This document shows positions 7,933-15,429 of a stretch of DNA of 48,708 bases, one piece after another (within the stretch, counting starts at the first letter, position 1; every line of letters begins with the position of its first letter). This DNA is from JBAZKK01 sp041650795 (lineage in GTDB: Bacteria > Omnitrophota > Gorgyraeia > Gygaellales > Profunditerraquicolaceae). Location of the stretch: positions 1-48,708 of the forward strand of contig JBAZKK010000006.1 of assembly GCA_041650795.1 (NCBI GenBank). Direction: 5' to 3'. Position numbers and translations under genes: made by a program. The notes under the pieces are model-generated. The model was not told where the DNA came from and searched no databases. It saw only the letters and a program-made list of their open reading frames with translations.

Positions 7933-9762
7933 CTATCCATGGATTTTCAGCAAAAACGTTATTACCGCAGCACTCGCCGCAAGCGACCATCCGATATAAA
8001 CGGAATAATTACCGCTATGCATTCTTCTGATCATCGCGCTTGCTCCGGATGCGGCCTTAACGCAAAAGGAATCATAAAACCAGTCCACGGCACGGTCCAG
8101 GCGCCAGCTTACGGCGGATAAAACCCCCGCCGCTCTCCAGCCGATATTGTAAGGGTCGAGATATCCTTTCTCGGCTTTCTCGTATATGCCCTTTAGGGCC
8201 GGGGCATAATGAATGTGGTCGGTTGCCTTTAACGCACTCCCGCCCGACTTAACCCCCAGGACATGATTCAACAATGCTAATGCCAATACCGCCACAGTAA
8301 AACCCCCCAGAAACATCCCGGACGGCACCCCCTGGTGAGGGCCTCCGAAGCCGACAACAGGCTGGATGAAATAACGCAGGGGGATAAAATTAAAGACCCC
8401 GAAGGTTATGCAAACCAGCGCCAGCACGACCATTGGAATCAACATGGAGAAAGGCGACTCTGCGGTAAGCCTGTTATTATCCCGAGTCCTGCCGAGGAAA
8501 GCGGCGTGCCCAAGCTTTAAAAATGATACGGCTGTCAGAAACGAACCCAGCAATGCCGCCAGATAAAAAACCCACCCTCTTTGCAACGCCCCTTCGTAAA
8601 CCAGCTCTTTGGAAAAGAACCCGTTAAAAGGCGGAACTCCCGATATGGAGAGTGCCGCCACCAGAAAGCACGCGAATGTCACCGGCATCCTTCCCGCCAA
8701 CCCCCCGAGCTTCTCCAAGGCGGTAGTGCCGGCCTGCCGCTCTAGCGAACCGGCCGAGAAAAAAAGACAGCTCTTGTATACCGTATGATTAAGCATATGG
8801 AAGAGCCCTCCGATAATACCGGCCGGCACCAGGGTGCCGATACCCAAAATCATATATCCTACCTGGCTGATGGCGTGATAGGAAAGCAGCCTTTTGTAAT
8901 CCGTCTGTATCAGGGCCATTGCCACTGCCAGCAAAATAGTAAGCGCTCCTACGACCATAAGCAGCAGGCTTACCCAGGAGTCCCCGTTAACCTTGAACAT
9001 ATCGAGCGAAATACGGGCGAGGAAATAAATCCCCAGCAGCTTCTCCAGAGATGCCGGGAAAAAAGCCATAAAAGGCAAAGGCGCATCTATCGCGGCATCT
9101 GGTATCCAGCTGTGAAAAGGCATGGCGCCTGCCTTGGATATGATGCCGACCATTAAAAACAGGAACGCCAGCGCCCCCAGGCCCGAAGGCGGCAGGTTAA
9201 TCCTGGAAATGGTAAACGTAGCCGCCAGCGAACCGCTCAGGATGATGCCTGCCATAAAACAGAGGTCTGTTGCGCCTACGATAATAAAGGCCTTGGTAGC
9301 GGTCTTGTATGCCTGCCTGTTGCCGATGGCAATCATTCCGAAAAGCGGCAATAGCATTGCCTCCCAGAAAAAAAGCACCAAGAGGAGGTTATCCGCCAGC
9401 ACAGCGCCGTTGGTTAGCCCTACCGATAGCAGGAAATAAAAATAAAACTGCTTGCTATAACTCTTACCATAAAGAAAAACGCTGCAATATAACGCCGTCA
9501 ATAAAATGAATACCGCGGAGGCCAGAACGATAAAATTCCCGAAATGGTAGAATCTTAAAGCAAGATCAAAACCGAACCCCAGCCAGGGAAGGGAAATGCT
9601 GGCGTTGGTCTTAAAGAAAGCTGCGGCCAGAACTAAATTCATAAGGGAAGCGCCTAAAACCATCCCTTCCCTTACCATCCGGATGGTTTTAGGCACAAAG
9701 AGAACCAGCAAGGCTGCCGCAAAAGGCATTATCACCGGTAATAACAACGTGGTATCCGTCAT
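7933..9762 (-). CDS. Antiporter-like subunit, NuoL/NuoM type with long C-terminus
   Basis: This 609-residue antiporter-family protein has FFWEAMLLPLFGMIAIG (helix-5 Glu), KAGAMPFHSWIPDAAIDAP (helix-7 Lys) and ASLEKLLGIYFLAR. After the usual 14 helices a tail of about 110 residues (YLDPYNIGW, RLDRAVDWFYD) ends in one more membrane helix (about 590-606). This recalls the lateral arm of NuoL. It overlaps the next antiporter gene by 4 bases (ATGA). In complex I the long arm runs along the membrane module; the same role is inferred here. Confidence 0.91.
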   Translation of the reverse strand: MTDTTLLLPVIMPFAAALLVLFVPKTIRMVREGMVLGASLMNLVLAAAFFKTNASISLPWLGFGFDLALRFYHFGNFIVLASAVFILLTALYCSVFLYGKSYSKQFYFYFLLSVGLTNGAVLADNLLLVLFFWEAMLLPLFGMIAIGNRQAYKTATKAFIIVGATDLCFMAGIILSGSLAATFTISRINLPPSGLGALAFLFLMVGIISKAGAMPFHSWIPDAAIDAPLPFMAFFPASLEKLLGIYFLARISLDMFKVNGDSWVSLLLMVVGALTILLAVAMALIQTDYKRLLSYHAISQVGYMILGIGTLVPAGIIGGLFHMLNHTVYKSCLFFSAGSLERQAGTTALEKLGGLAGRMPVTFACFLVAALSISGVPPFNGFFSKELVYEGALQRGWVFYLAALLGSFLTAVSFLKLGHAAFLGRTRDNNRLTAESPFSMLIPMVVLALVCITFGVFNFIPLRYFIQPVVGFGGPHQGVPSGMFLGGFTVAVLALALLNHVLGVKSGGSALKATDHIHYAPALKGIYEKAEKGYLDPYNIGWRAAGVLSAVSWRLDRAVDWFYDSFCVKAASGASAMIRRMHSGNYSVYIGWSLAASAAVITFLLKIHG

Positions 9763-11207
9763 CCCGCCGCTCCCCCTGTCATCTGCTGCACCGCAACCCG
9801 CAGGAATCTGCCAAATACGCCTATATATATTCCTGCCAAAAGCGAAAGAGCGGCCAGTATCGCCACGCTTAAAACCATAAGCGGAGAACCTTCTCTTGCC
9901 GTAGACCCCTGCGGCTCCCCCATAAAAACCTGGTTAAATAACCTGAAAAGGTAGAGTATCGTCATTACGGCGGCTATCAGGAATACAACGGAAACCAGGG
10001 TATGCCCGCTTTCCAGGGAACCTGCTATCACCATATACTTTCCGAAAAAACCTCCGAAAGGAGGTATGCCCATAATAGAGAAAGCGCAAAAAAGAAATGC
10101 CATCCCCGTCACCGGCATGCCCTGCATCAGGCCGCCGAGCTTCCTGATATCCCTCACCCCCGTATTATGCTCTACGATGCCGGCGCATAGGAAAAGCCCT
10201 CCCTTGGCAAGTCCGTGCATCAGGATATAAAGCAGCGCCCCGGCAATCCCTATCCCGCTTGCGACGGAAAATCCCAGGAAGATAAAGGCGATCTGGCTGA
10301 TAGTGGAATATGCGATTATCCTCTTGATATCTGTTTCTACTAATGCCGCGCCCGCGGAGATTACGGCGCTTGCGCCGGCGATAAACGGCACCGCCGTATG
10401 CCAAAAATGGGCTAGGGGGAAGGTAACGATAAAAAGCCTGGCGAATACATAGACGCCTATCTTAACCAGCACCGCTGCATGAAGCAGGGCGGTTACCGGA
10501 GAAGGCGCGACGCCGGCATCAGGCAGCCAGGTCTGAAAAGGCAGGGTTGCGGATTTAGAGAAAATCCCAAAGAGTATCAAGAGAACCGCCGGGCTCCAGA
10601 TACTCCCCCCTCCAAGCCCTTCTTTAATAGCAGCGAGGTCAAATGAACCGGCCTCTTGGTAAACCATGATAAAACCTACCAGCATCACCAGCGCCCCAAA
10701 GACCGTAACCAAAAATGACTTGTCCGCCCGCAGCACGTGCTGGCGTTCCCGGAAAAAACCAATCAGCCTCCAGCTGGTAATCGCGGTAATCTCCCAGAAC
10801 AGATAAATGAATATGAGGTTAGCGGAAAACACCAGCCCCATCATCGCCCCGAGGAATAGCACTACCATAAAATAATATTCGTTCTGGTTAGGGTAGCGGC
10901 TGATGTAAGGGAAGGAATACAGGATAATGACGGCGCTTATGAAAGAGGATACGCCGGCCATGAATACCGCAAGGCAATCGGCGGCTAAAACAAGGTTAAT
11001 CCCCAGCGGCAGGGATATGCTGAAGGCGACCGTTTCTCCTGCCATTGCCCGCGGGATTAAACTCAGTGAAAAAATAAAAGACGCCGCCACAACGGCGAAC
11101 GCCATAAGGTTCCTGAGGCGTCCTGATATACGGCCTGCCAGCGGCAGGAAAAATGAACCGGCCAACGGAAGAAAAACCGCAAACAGCATAGGATATAGGG
11201 TATTCAT
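9759..11207 (-). CDS. Antiporter-like subunit, NuoL/MrpA/HyfB type; first gene of hydrogenase operon
   Basis: A protein of about 482 residues with LIFIYLFWEITAITSW (helix-5 Glu), SKSATLPFQTWLPDAGVAPSP and LLHAAVLVKIGVYVFARL (helix-7/8 Lys), typical of the NuoL/MrpA branch. The frame is open to 11246, but the ATG at 11207 puts the first helix directly at the N-terminus (MNTLYPMLF), as usual. The SD-like AAGGTAGG is about 12 bases upstream, so the start is uncertain and 11246 remains possible. It begins the 12-gene hydrogenase operon, behind the promoter at 11283-11310. Confidence 0.9.
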   Translation of the reverse strand: MNTLYPMLFAVFLPLAGSFFLPLAGRISGRLRNLMAFAVVAASFIFSLSLIPRAMAGETVAFSISLPLGINLVLAADCLAVFMAGVSSFISAVIILYSFPYISRYPNQNEYYFMVVLFLGAMMGLVFSANLIFIYLFWEITAITSWRLIGFFRERQHVLRADKSFLVTVFGALVMLVGFIMVYQEAGSFDLAAIKEGLGGGSIWSPAVLLILFGIFSKSATLPFQTWLPDAGVAPSPVTALLHAAVLVKIGVYVFARLFIVTFPLAHFWHTAVPFIAGASAVISAGAALVETDIKRIIAYSTISQIAFIFLGFSVASGIGIAGALLYILMHGLAKGGLFLCAGIVEHNTGVRDIRKLGGLMQGMPVTGMAFLFCAFSIMGIPPFGGFFGKYMVIAGSLESGHTLVSVVFLIAAVMTILYLFRLFNQVFMGEPQGSTAREGSPLMVLSVAILAALSLLAGIYIGVFGRFLRVAVQQMTGGAAG

Positions 11208-11282
11208 AAAAATAAAAGCCCTACCTTCATTAAAAGGTGGGCCCATTTCTGCATTGAAATCCCCGCCTGAACTTTAGTAGTT

Positions 11283-11310
11283 ATTTTAACACAAAAAACA
11301 TATTTTTCAA
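11283..11310 (-). promoter_or_regulatory. Probable promoter of the hydrogenase operon
   Basis: On the minus strand, TTGAAA (complement of 11305-11310) and TAAAAT (complement of 11283-11288) are separated by 16 bases. Each matches the sigma-70 consensus at five of six positions. The expected start of transcription near 11276 gives a leader of about 30-70 bases. No downstream gene of the operon is separated by more than about 25 bases, so this is probably the only promoter. Confidence 0.5.
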
Positions 11311-11315
11311 TATTT

Positions 11316-12560
11316 TTAAAAGGCGCAGATAACCCTTATACCGGCCACTACCTCGGTGCTCAGTGTCCTGTCCGCATCGGGGTTATGGACAACCTGGATG
11401 TTGGGGGTAAAAACCAAAAAATGGTTAAAATCGTAACTGTAATAGACCTCCCAGAGCGTCTCGGCAGATGCGGTACCCGCTCCATTGTAGAGGCGATAAT
11501 CCTTTCCGGTAATGGACTGCGCTACTGCCGCCCCAAGGCAATCGTATTTACGTCCCGCAAAAGGCTCCGTAAGCTGCCCGCCGACTGACCAGAAATATTG
11601 AATATCCCTTACCTTGGGGTTCTGGAATCCGTAACGCGCAAATAAGCTAATGCGCCTGGTTATCTGCTGGTCAAAACTCAAGGCAAAGCCCGCAGTGTCG
11701 TTCTTGCTCGCTGACTCATCGACATACTCAAGTCTATCGTGCGTCAGGTGAAAGATAAAACGATAGTTTCCCTGGAGTTGCCTGAATACCGGCGAGAATC
11801 CAAGCTCAGTGATAAAAAATTGGCTGTTAAAACCGTCGCCTAAGCCGGTTTTAGTAACGGATGCCTCGGCCGTAGCCGCGGCTGTCTCTAGATAAACCCA
11901 GGCATAAGGTTGGAATTTTAGTACCGCGCCGAGCCCCTTGGAAGGAAAAGGTATGGCAACATTATTAACGAGGACGCATGAGAGGAATTGCGTATCCCCG
12001 TCTTCTGCCACAGCATTACCGTCAAACCAGTCCGAGGTATCAAGCTTGCCCGCCAGCAACAGCCCCTTCTCTGAACAGAAATTCTGCTCCAGGTATAACT
12101 GCGGAATATAGAAGTCGACGTTATCCCCGGAATTAGTGTTAAAAACAGAAAAGGTAGGCAGAAATTTATCTACGCCCTTGCCGCGGTCGGTCTCCAGTTC
12201 GGCGTTAAGGGCTGCACCGGGCCAGAGCCGCTGCACAACCTCCAGATTCCAGTAAACCACCTCTGCGCTTCTGCCCTTGTCGTTCTTGGCTGAAAGTATA
12301 AATTGCCTGTCGTAATGAAAAAGGAAGCCGAGGTAAGTGCCGTATCTATCGGCGAACTCCTGGCGGGACTTATCAAGCTTTTTCAACCACTCCTCGGAGG
12401 GAGCAGCCTCAATCTTCTCCGCCTCCTCTTCGCTTACCTCCGCCGGAGGCAGGGAGGCATAAGAGATGTCCCATTTAAAAAATGATAGCGTCAGCGATAC
12501 AAGGAAGATGCTTGATACGGCAGAGAATTTCATTTTATGCTGAAAATTCTTTGCTGCCAA
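11316..12560 (-). CDS. Carbohydrate-selective porin, OprB-like
   Basis: A 414-residue outer-membrane protein. A signal peptide (about 1-37, ending SYASLPP) is followed by a short acidic, helix-prone segment, then alternating beta-strand sequence ending in a terminal phenylalanine (GIRVICAF). The C-terminal pattern ETLWEVYYSYDFNHFLVFTP, then NPDADR, is characteristic of OprB/carbohydrate porins. It is the last gene of the trehalose block, which suggests passage of sugars or osmolytes across the outer membrane; the substrate is not known. Confidence 0.8.
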   Translation of the reverse strand: MAAKNFQHKMKFSAVSSIFLVSLTLSFFKWDISYASLPPAEVSEEEAEKIEAAPSEEWLKKLDKSRQEFADRYGTYLGFLFHYDRQFILSAKNDKGRSAEVVYWNLEVVQRLWPGAALNAELETDRGKGVDKFLPTFSVFNTNSGDNVDFYIPQLYLEQNFCSEKGLLLAGKLDTSDWFDGNAVAEDGDTQFLSCVLVNNVAIPFPSKGLGAVLKFQPYAWVYLETAAATAEASVTKTGLGDGFNSQFFITELGFSPVFRQLQGNYRFIFHLTHDRLEYVDESASKNDTAGFALSFDQQITRRISLFARYGFQNPKVRDIQYFWSVGGQLTEPFAGRKYDCLGAAVAQSITGKDYRLYNGAGTASAETLWEVYYSYDFNHFLVFTPNIQVVHNPDADRTLSTEVVAGIRVICAF

Positions 12561-12574
12561 AATGATATTATTTC

Positions 12575-12709
12575 CTAAGCCGCCCTGCTATCTTCTCTGA
12601 ATCCTTTCCCGCCGAGCCCGCTTCTAAGAATCCTGGCAAAGCAGAATAATGCCAGAATTAGAATGAACCCCCAGGAGAAAAGCATGAATAACAAACCGGA
12701 CAGCCGCAT
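12575..12709 (-). CDS. Small single-span membrane protein (44 aa)
   Basis: A 44-codon frame runs from an ATG at 12709 to a stop at 12575-12577. It begins MRLSGLLFMLFSWGFILIL, has one hydrophobic helix (about 5-26) with FCFARILR at its end, and a short charged tail. It starts 12 bases after the stop of the glycosyltransferase gene, with GGGAAAGGG upstream as a possible ribosome site. It fills the gap before the porin gene. Length, hydrophobicity and position make it credible; I know of no function. Confidence 0.6.
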   Translation of the reverse strand: MRLSGLLFMLFSWGFILILALFCFARILRSGLGGKGFREDSRAA

Positions 12710-12721
12710 AAAACCCTTTCC

Positions 12722-13936
12722 CTATAGATAAACAATGTCTAGCTCGTGATCTAAAGCAAGGAATAAAAGCAGGTAATCCCTGAGATGGCGGGTCAAAAGG
12801 AAATTATTCCTGACATGCTCTCTGCCGTTTTCACCAAGTTTCTTTGCGTATTCCGGGCTGTTCAAAAGCTGCTTAAGCGCAAAGGCAGCGCCGTCTATGG
12901 AATGGCAAAGAAGGCCTGAATACTTATGTTTTATCTGAAGAGGTATCCCCCCGACGTTAGAGGCAACCACTGGCTTGGCCTTCCAAAGCGCTTCTGAGAC
13001 AGTGAGGCCAAAACCCTCCTTCAGAGACTTCTGTAGTATAATGGTTGAGGCCCGCTGCAGGGCATTGATCTCGATATCATTCTGGGGAAGCAGCAGGATG
13101 TGGATATCGCGGTCATCCTTGGCCTTTTCCTTAACCTCATCCAGGACCTTCGCCCCCTCCGGGTCATCGTCTGCCGCGCCTCCGGCAAGGATAAGCTGGC
13201 AATCAATATACCTCTTTACCTTCTGGTAGGCCTCGATTACCCCTATGGGGTCTTTCAGGCGGTCAAAACGCGAAATCTGGGTAATAATCGGCTTATTGCG
13301 CTGGATATTATATTTTTTTAAAACCGAGCCGATCTCATCCTGCGGCAATTCCCGGTTTTTATCGCTTAGGGGGTCGATAGAAGGAGAAATCAGAAACTGC
13401 CTTATAGGCAGGAGCCTCTGCGAGAATCCCGGAGCCGAAAAAACAGCGGCATCGTAATCGGCAATAAAATCCCTCAGGAAAACCCAGGCCTTCTGGGAAG
13501 GGTTTGATACGTCGATATGGCAGCGCCATATCCATTTATTGCCGGACTTCTTTTTTATCATGGCTATCGGCTGCGGGTCATGCACAAAGACTATGTCTCC
13601 GGAGATGTTTATCTCTTCGATGTTGCTGTTGCTGGTCTCCATAAATATCTCGAAATCCCGCGGCGTCAATATCTCCTGCCTGCCGTGGAGGGCATTATGG
13701 ATTTTCTTGGTCGCTTCAAAAAACTGGCCGCCTCCTTTTATAAGGTCCCATCTGGTATCAACCCCCAACTCGCGTAAAAGGGGCACCATCCGGTTTAATA
13801 TCTCGGCAACGCCTCCCCCGACCGAGGTAGAGTTAATATGCTGTATGACCTTGCCTTTAAGCCTCTCTGCCAGGAGTTTCAAATCATCTATAACGGATTG
13901 GCCTACGATCGGGATATATTCTTCTATCTTTACCAT
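12722..13936 (-). CDS. GT4 glycosyltransferase, TreT-like trehalose synthase
   Basis: A 404-residue GT-B glycosyltransferase. The N-terminus (GKVIQHINSTSVGGGVAEIL) is the acceptor-side motif seen in trehalose glycosyltransferring synthases (TreT). The C-terminal half has SRFDRLKDPIGVIEAYQ and the E-x7-E motif in KEGFGLTVSEALWKAKPVVA. TreT makes trehalose from NDP-glucose and glucose, reversibly. Its place beside otsA and otsB supports a trehalose role, and it would give the cell a second, phosphate-independent route. Substrate specificity is inferred. It starts 3 bases after the DUF5752 gene. Confidence 0.82.
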   Translation of the reverse strand: MVKIEEYIPIVGQSVIDDLKLLAERLKGKVIQHINSTSVGGGVAEILNRMVPLLRELGVDTRWDLIKGGGQFFEATKKIHNALHGRQEILTPRDFEIFMETSNSNIEEINISGDIVFVHDPQPIAMIKKKSGNKWIWRCHIDVSNPSQKAWVFLRDFIADYDAAVFSAPGFSQRLLPIRQFLISPSIDPLSDKNRELPQDEIGSVLKKYNIQRNKPIITQISRFDRLKDPIGVIEAYQKVKRYIDCQLILAGGAADDDPEGAKVLDEVKEKAKDDRDIHILLLPQNDIEINALQRASTIILQKSLKEGFGLTVSEALWKAKPVVASNVGGIPLQIKHKYSGLLCHSIDGAAFALKQLLNSPEYAKKLGENGREHVRNNFLLTRHLRDYLLLFLALDHELDIVYL

Positions 13937-13939
13937 GTA

Positions 13940-14608
13940 TCAGCCGAACCTCTCCTCTATAATGCCGATGATCGTCCTTCTTAAGTCCTCCAGGGTGCGG
14001 GTGTAAGGGTCAAGACCAGATATCCTATCAGCCAGTTCGCGGTCTCCGATGGAAGTTTCTATCCAGTTGGAGAAGTCGTTCGTTTTTTTCTCGAGCCTCA
14101 GCCGCGCCTCAAAGATATGGAAATAGATAGAGTCTATGGTTATCTTCTTAAGAACCTCCGTAAACTCGGCCAGGTCGGAGACGACGTAATTGGTCGGCAG
14201 GATAAAGCTCACGCATTTTATAAAATGGAACTCATCCTCCGGATGGGAGAATTTCAGTTTTGCCAGAGAATTATCATTCAGGTATTCCTCGATGGTTGCG
14301 GCGATTTCGTCCCTTAAGGCGCGGATAGTCGAATACTGTATGGTATCTATGCTGGCCAGCTTCTCCCCGAGCTCGTCTTCGCCAAGGACATCCGCTACCC
14401 AATATGCAAAATCATTGGGCGGCTCCGGAGAAAGATACTGGTGCTGCTGAAGAAACCTATGGGTATGGTAGTAGATACAGGAACCCGGGACATTCTTGAT
14501 AATATCCAGAAGCTGGGTCAGGGTAGTCGCCCTCAACCCCGTCAATTCCGAAAGGTGCAGGCGGGTATAAAACCGAAACGGCTCTTTGGCTTTTATCAGT
14601 TCTTTCAT
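13940..14608 (-). CDS. DUF5752 family protein
   Basis: A 222-residue soluble protein with two similar halves: FRFYTRLHLSELTGLRATTL near the start, and the FHFIKCVSFILPTNYVVSDL segment from about residue 126. Each half has a charged helix ending in a W.A/W.E..LG..ELA pattern (FAYWVADVLGEDELGEKL; FSNWIETSIGDRELADRI). This internal duplication can be seen directly. I recognise it as the DUF5752 family, often found beside trehalose synthase genes. No enzymatic motif is visible. It lies between otsB and the TreT-like gene with gaps of 4 and 3 bases, so it is probably a partner or regulator. Confidence 0.8.
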   Translation of the reverse strand: MKELIKAKEPFRFYTRLHLSELTGLRATTLTQLLDIIKNVPGSCIYYHTHRFLQQHQYLSPEPPNDFAYWVADVLGEDELGEKLASIDTIQYSTIRALRDEIAATIEEYLNDNSLAKLKFSHPEDEFHFIKCVSFILPTNYVVSDLAEFTEVLKKITIDSIYFHIFEARLRLEKKTNDFSNWIETSIGDRELADRISGLDPYTRTLEDLRRTIIGIIEERFG

Positions 14609-14612
14609 ATCT

Positions 14613-15404
14613 CTAACGGTCCTCTAAAAGCATCTTTAAAAATCTGCGCATTTCGCTGTGGTCCCTTACATAATAACCGGCGGCGGACGGCCTGCTGTTG
14701 CCTACGAGGATAGTCAGCCCTTTCCTTTTTAGGGCGCGAAAGGCATCCTCGTCAGTAAGGTCATCCCCCGCGTAAACCGGGACAATCCCGCCGTCCTTTG
14801 CCGCAAAGGATTCCCTCGCCAGGAGCCAGAGGACAATCTTTCCTTTATCCCATTCCATGGCCGGCCTAACCTCAAATACCTTCTTGCCTCGATTGACCAT
14901 TATCTTGCCTTTGAGGCGGTGCGGGAGGATGGCATCCCGAAAAATCCTCCTAAGGGCCGAGAGTTGCCGCGGCGCTACCAGGCGGTAATGCAGGCTCAAC
15001 GATAACCCTTTATCTTCCAGCAGCGCGCCCTTGATTGCGGCTGACCCCTTTGCCAACTCGCTTTTTATGCTTCGTATTAAAGTCTTATATCCGGCAGAAA
15101 CCAACGGTTCAAACTTAATCCTCGGACCCTCGATCTCCAACCCGTGGTTTCCGGAATAGATGACGTTTTGTAATCCTATCTTTTCTTTGATATCCGCCAG
15201 CGACCTGCCGCTTATGAACGCCAGCTTAAACCTGGGTTCAGCCGACAGCTCCCTAAGCAGCTCTTTTGTTTCGGCTGGCAAGGATGCCGCCTCCGGCCTT
15301 TCGACAATCGGAGCCAGGGTACCGTCAAAATCAAGAAAAATAAAGAGCGGCCTCCCTCCTATTTTTTCTTGGACGTCGTTCCATTTATCAAAAAGGTATT
15401 CCAT
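14613..15404 (-). CDS. otsB: Trehalose-6-phosphate phosphatase
   Basis: A 263-residue HAD-family phosphatase. Motif I is FLDFDGTLAPI (nucleophile Asp and general-acid Asp), motif II lies at AFISGRS, a lysine follows in the KVFEVRPAMEWDKG region (typical of OtsB), and motif III/IV is YAGDDLTDEDAFRAL. The cap segment between them is of normal length for trehalose-phosphatases. It removes phosphate from the product of the otsA gene 25 bases upstream. Confidence 0.93.
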   Translation of the reverse strand: MEYLFDKWNDVQEKIGGRPLFIFLDFDGTLAPIVERPEAASLPAETKELLRELSAEPRFKLAFISGRSLADIKEKIGLQNVIYSGNHGLEIEGPRIKFEPLVSAGYKTLIRSIKSELAKGSAAIKGALLEDKGLSLSLHYRLVAPRQLSALRRIFRDAILPHRLKGKIMVNRGKKVFEVRPAMEWDKGKIVLWLLARESFAAKDGGIVPVYAGDDLTDEDAFRALKRKGLTILVGNSRPSAAGYYVRDHSEMRRFLKMLLEDR

Positions 15405-15429
15405 ATCTCAAATGCAAATTTTTTAAATT

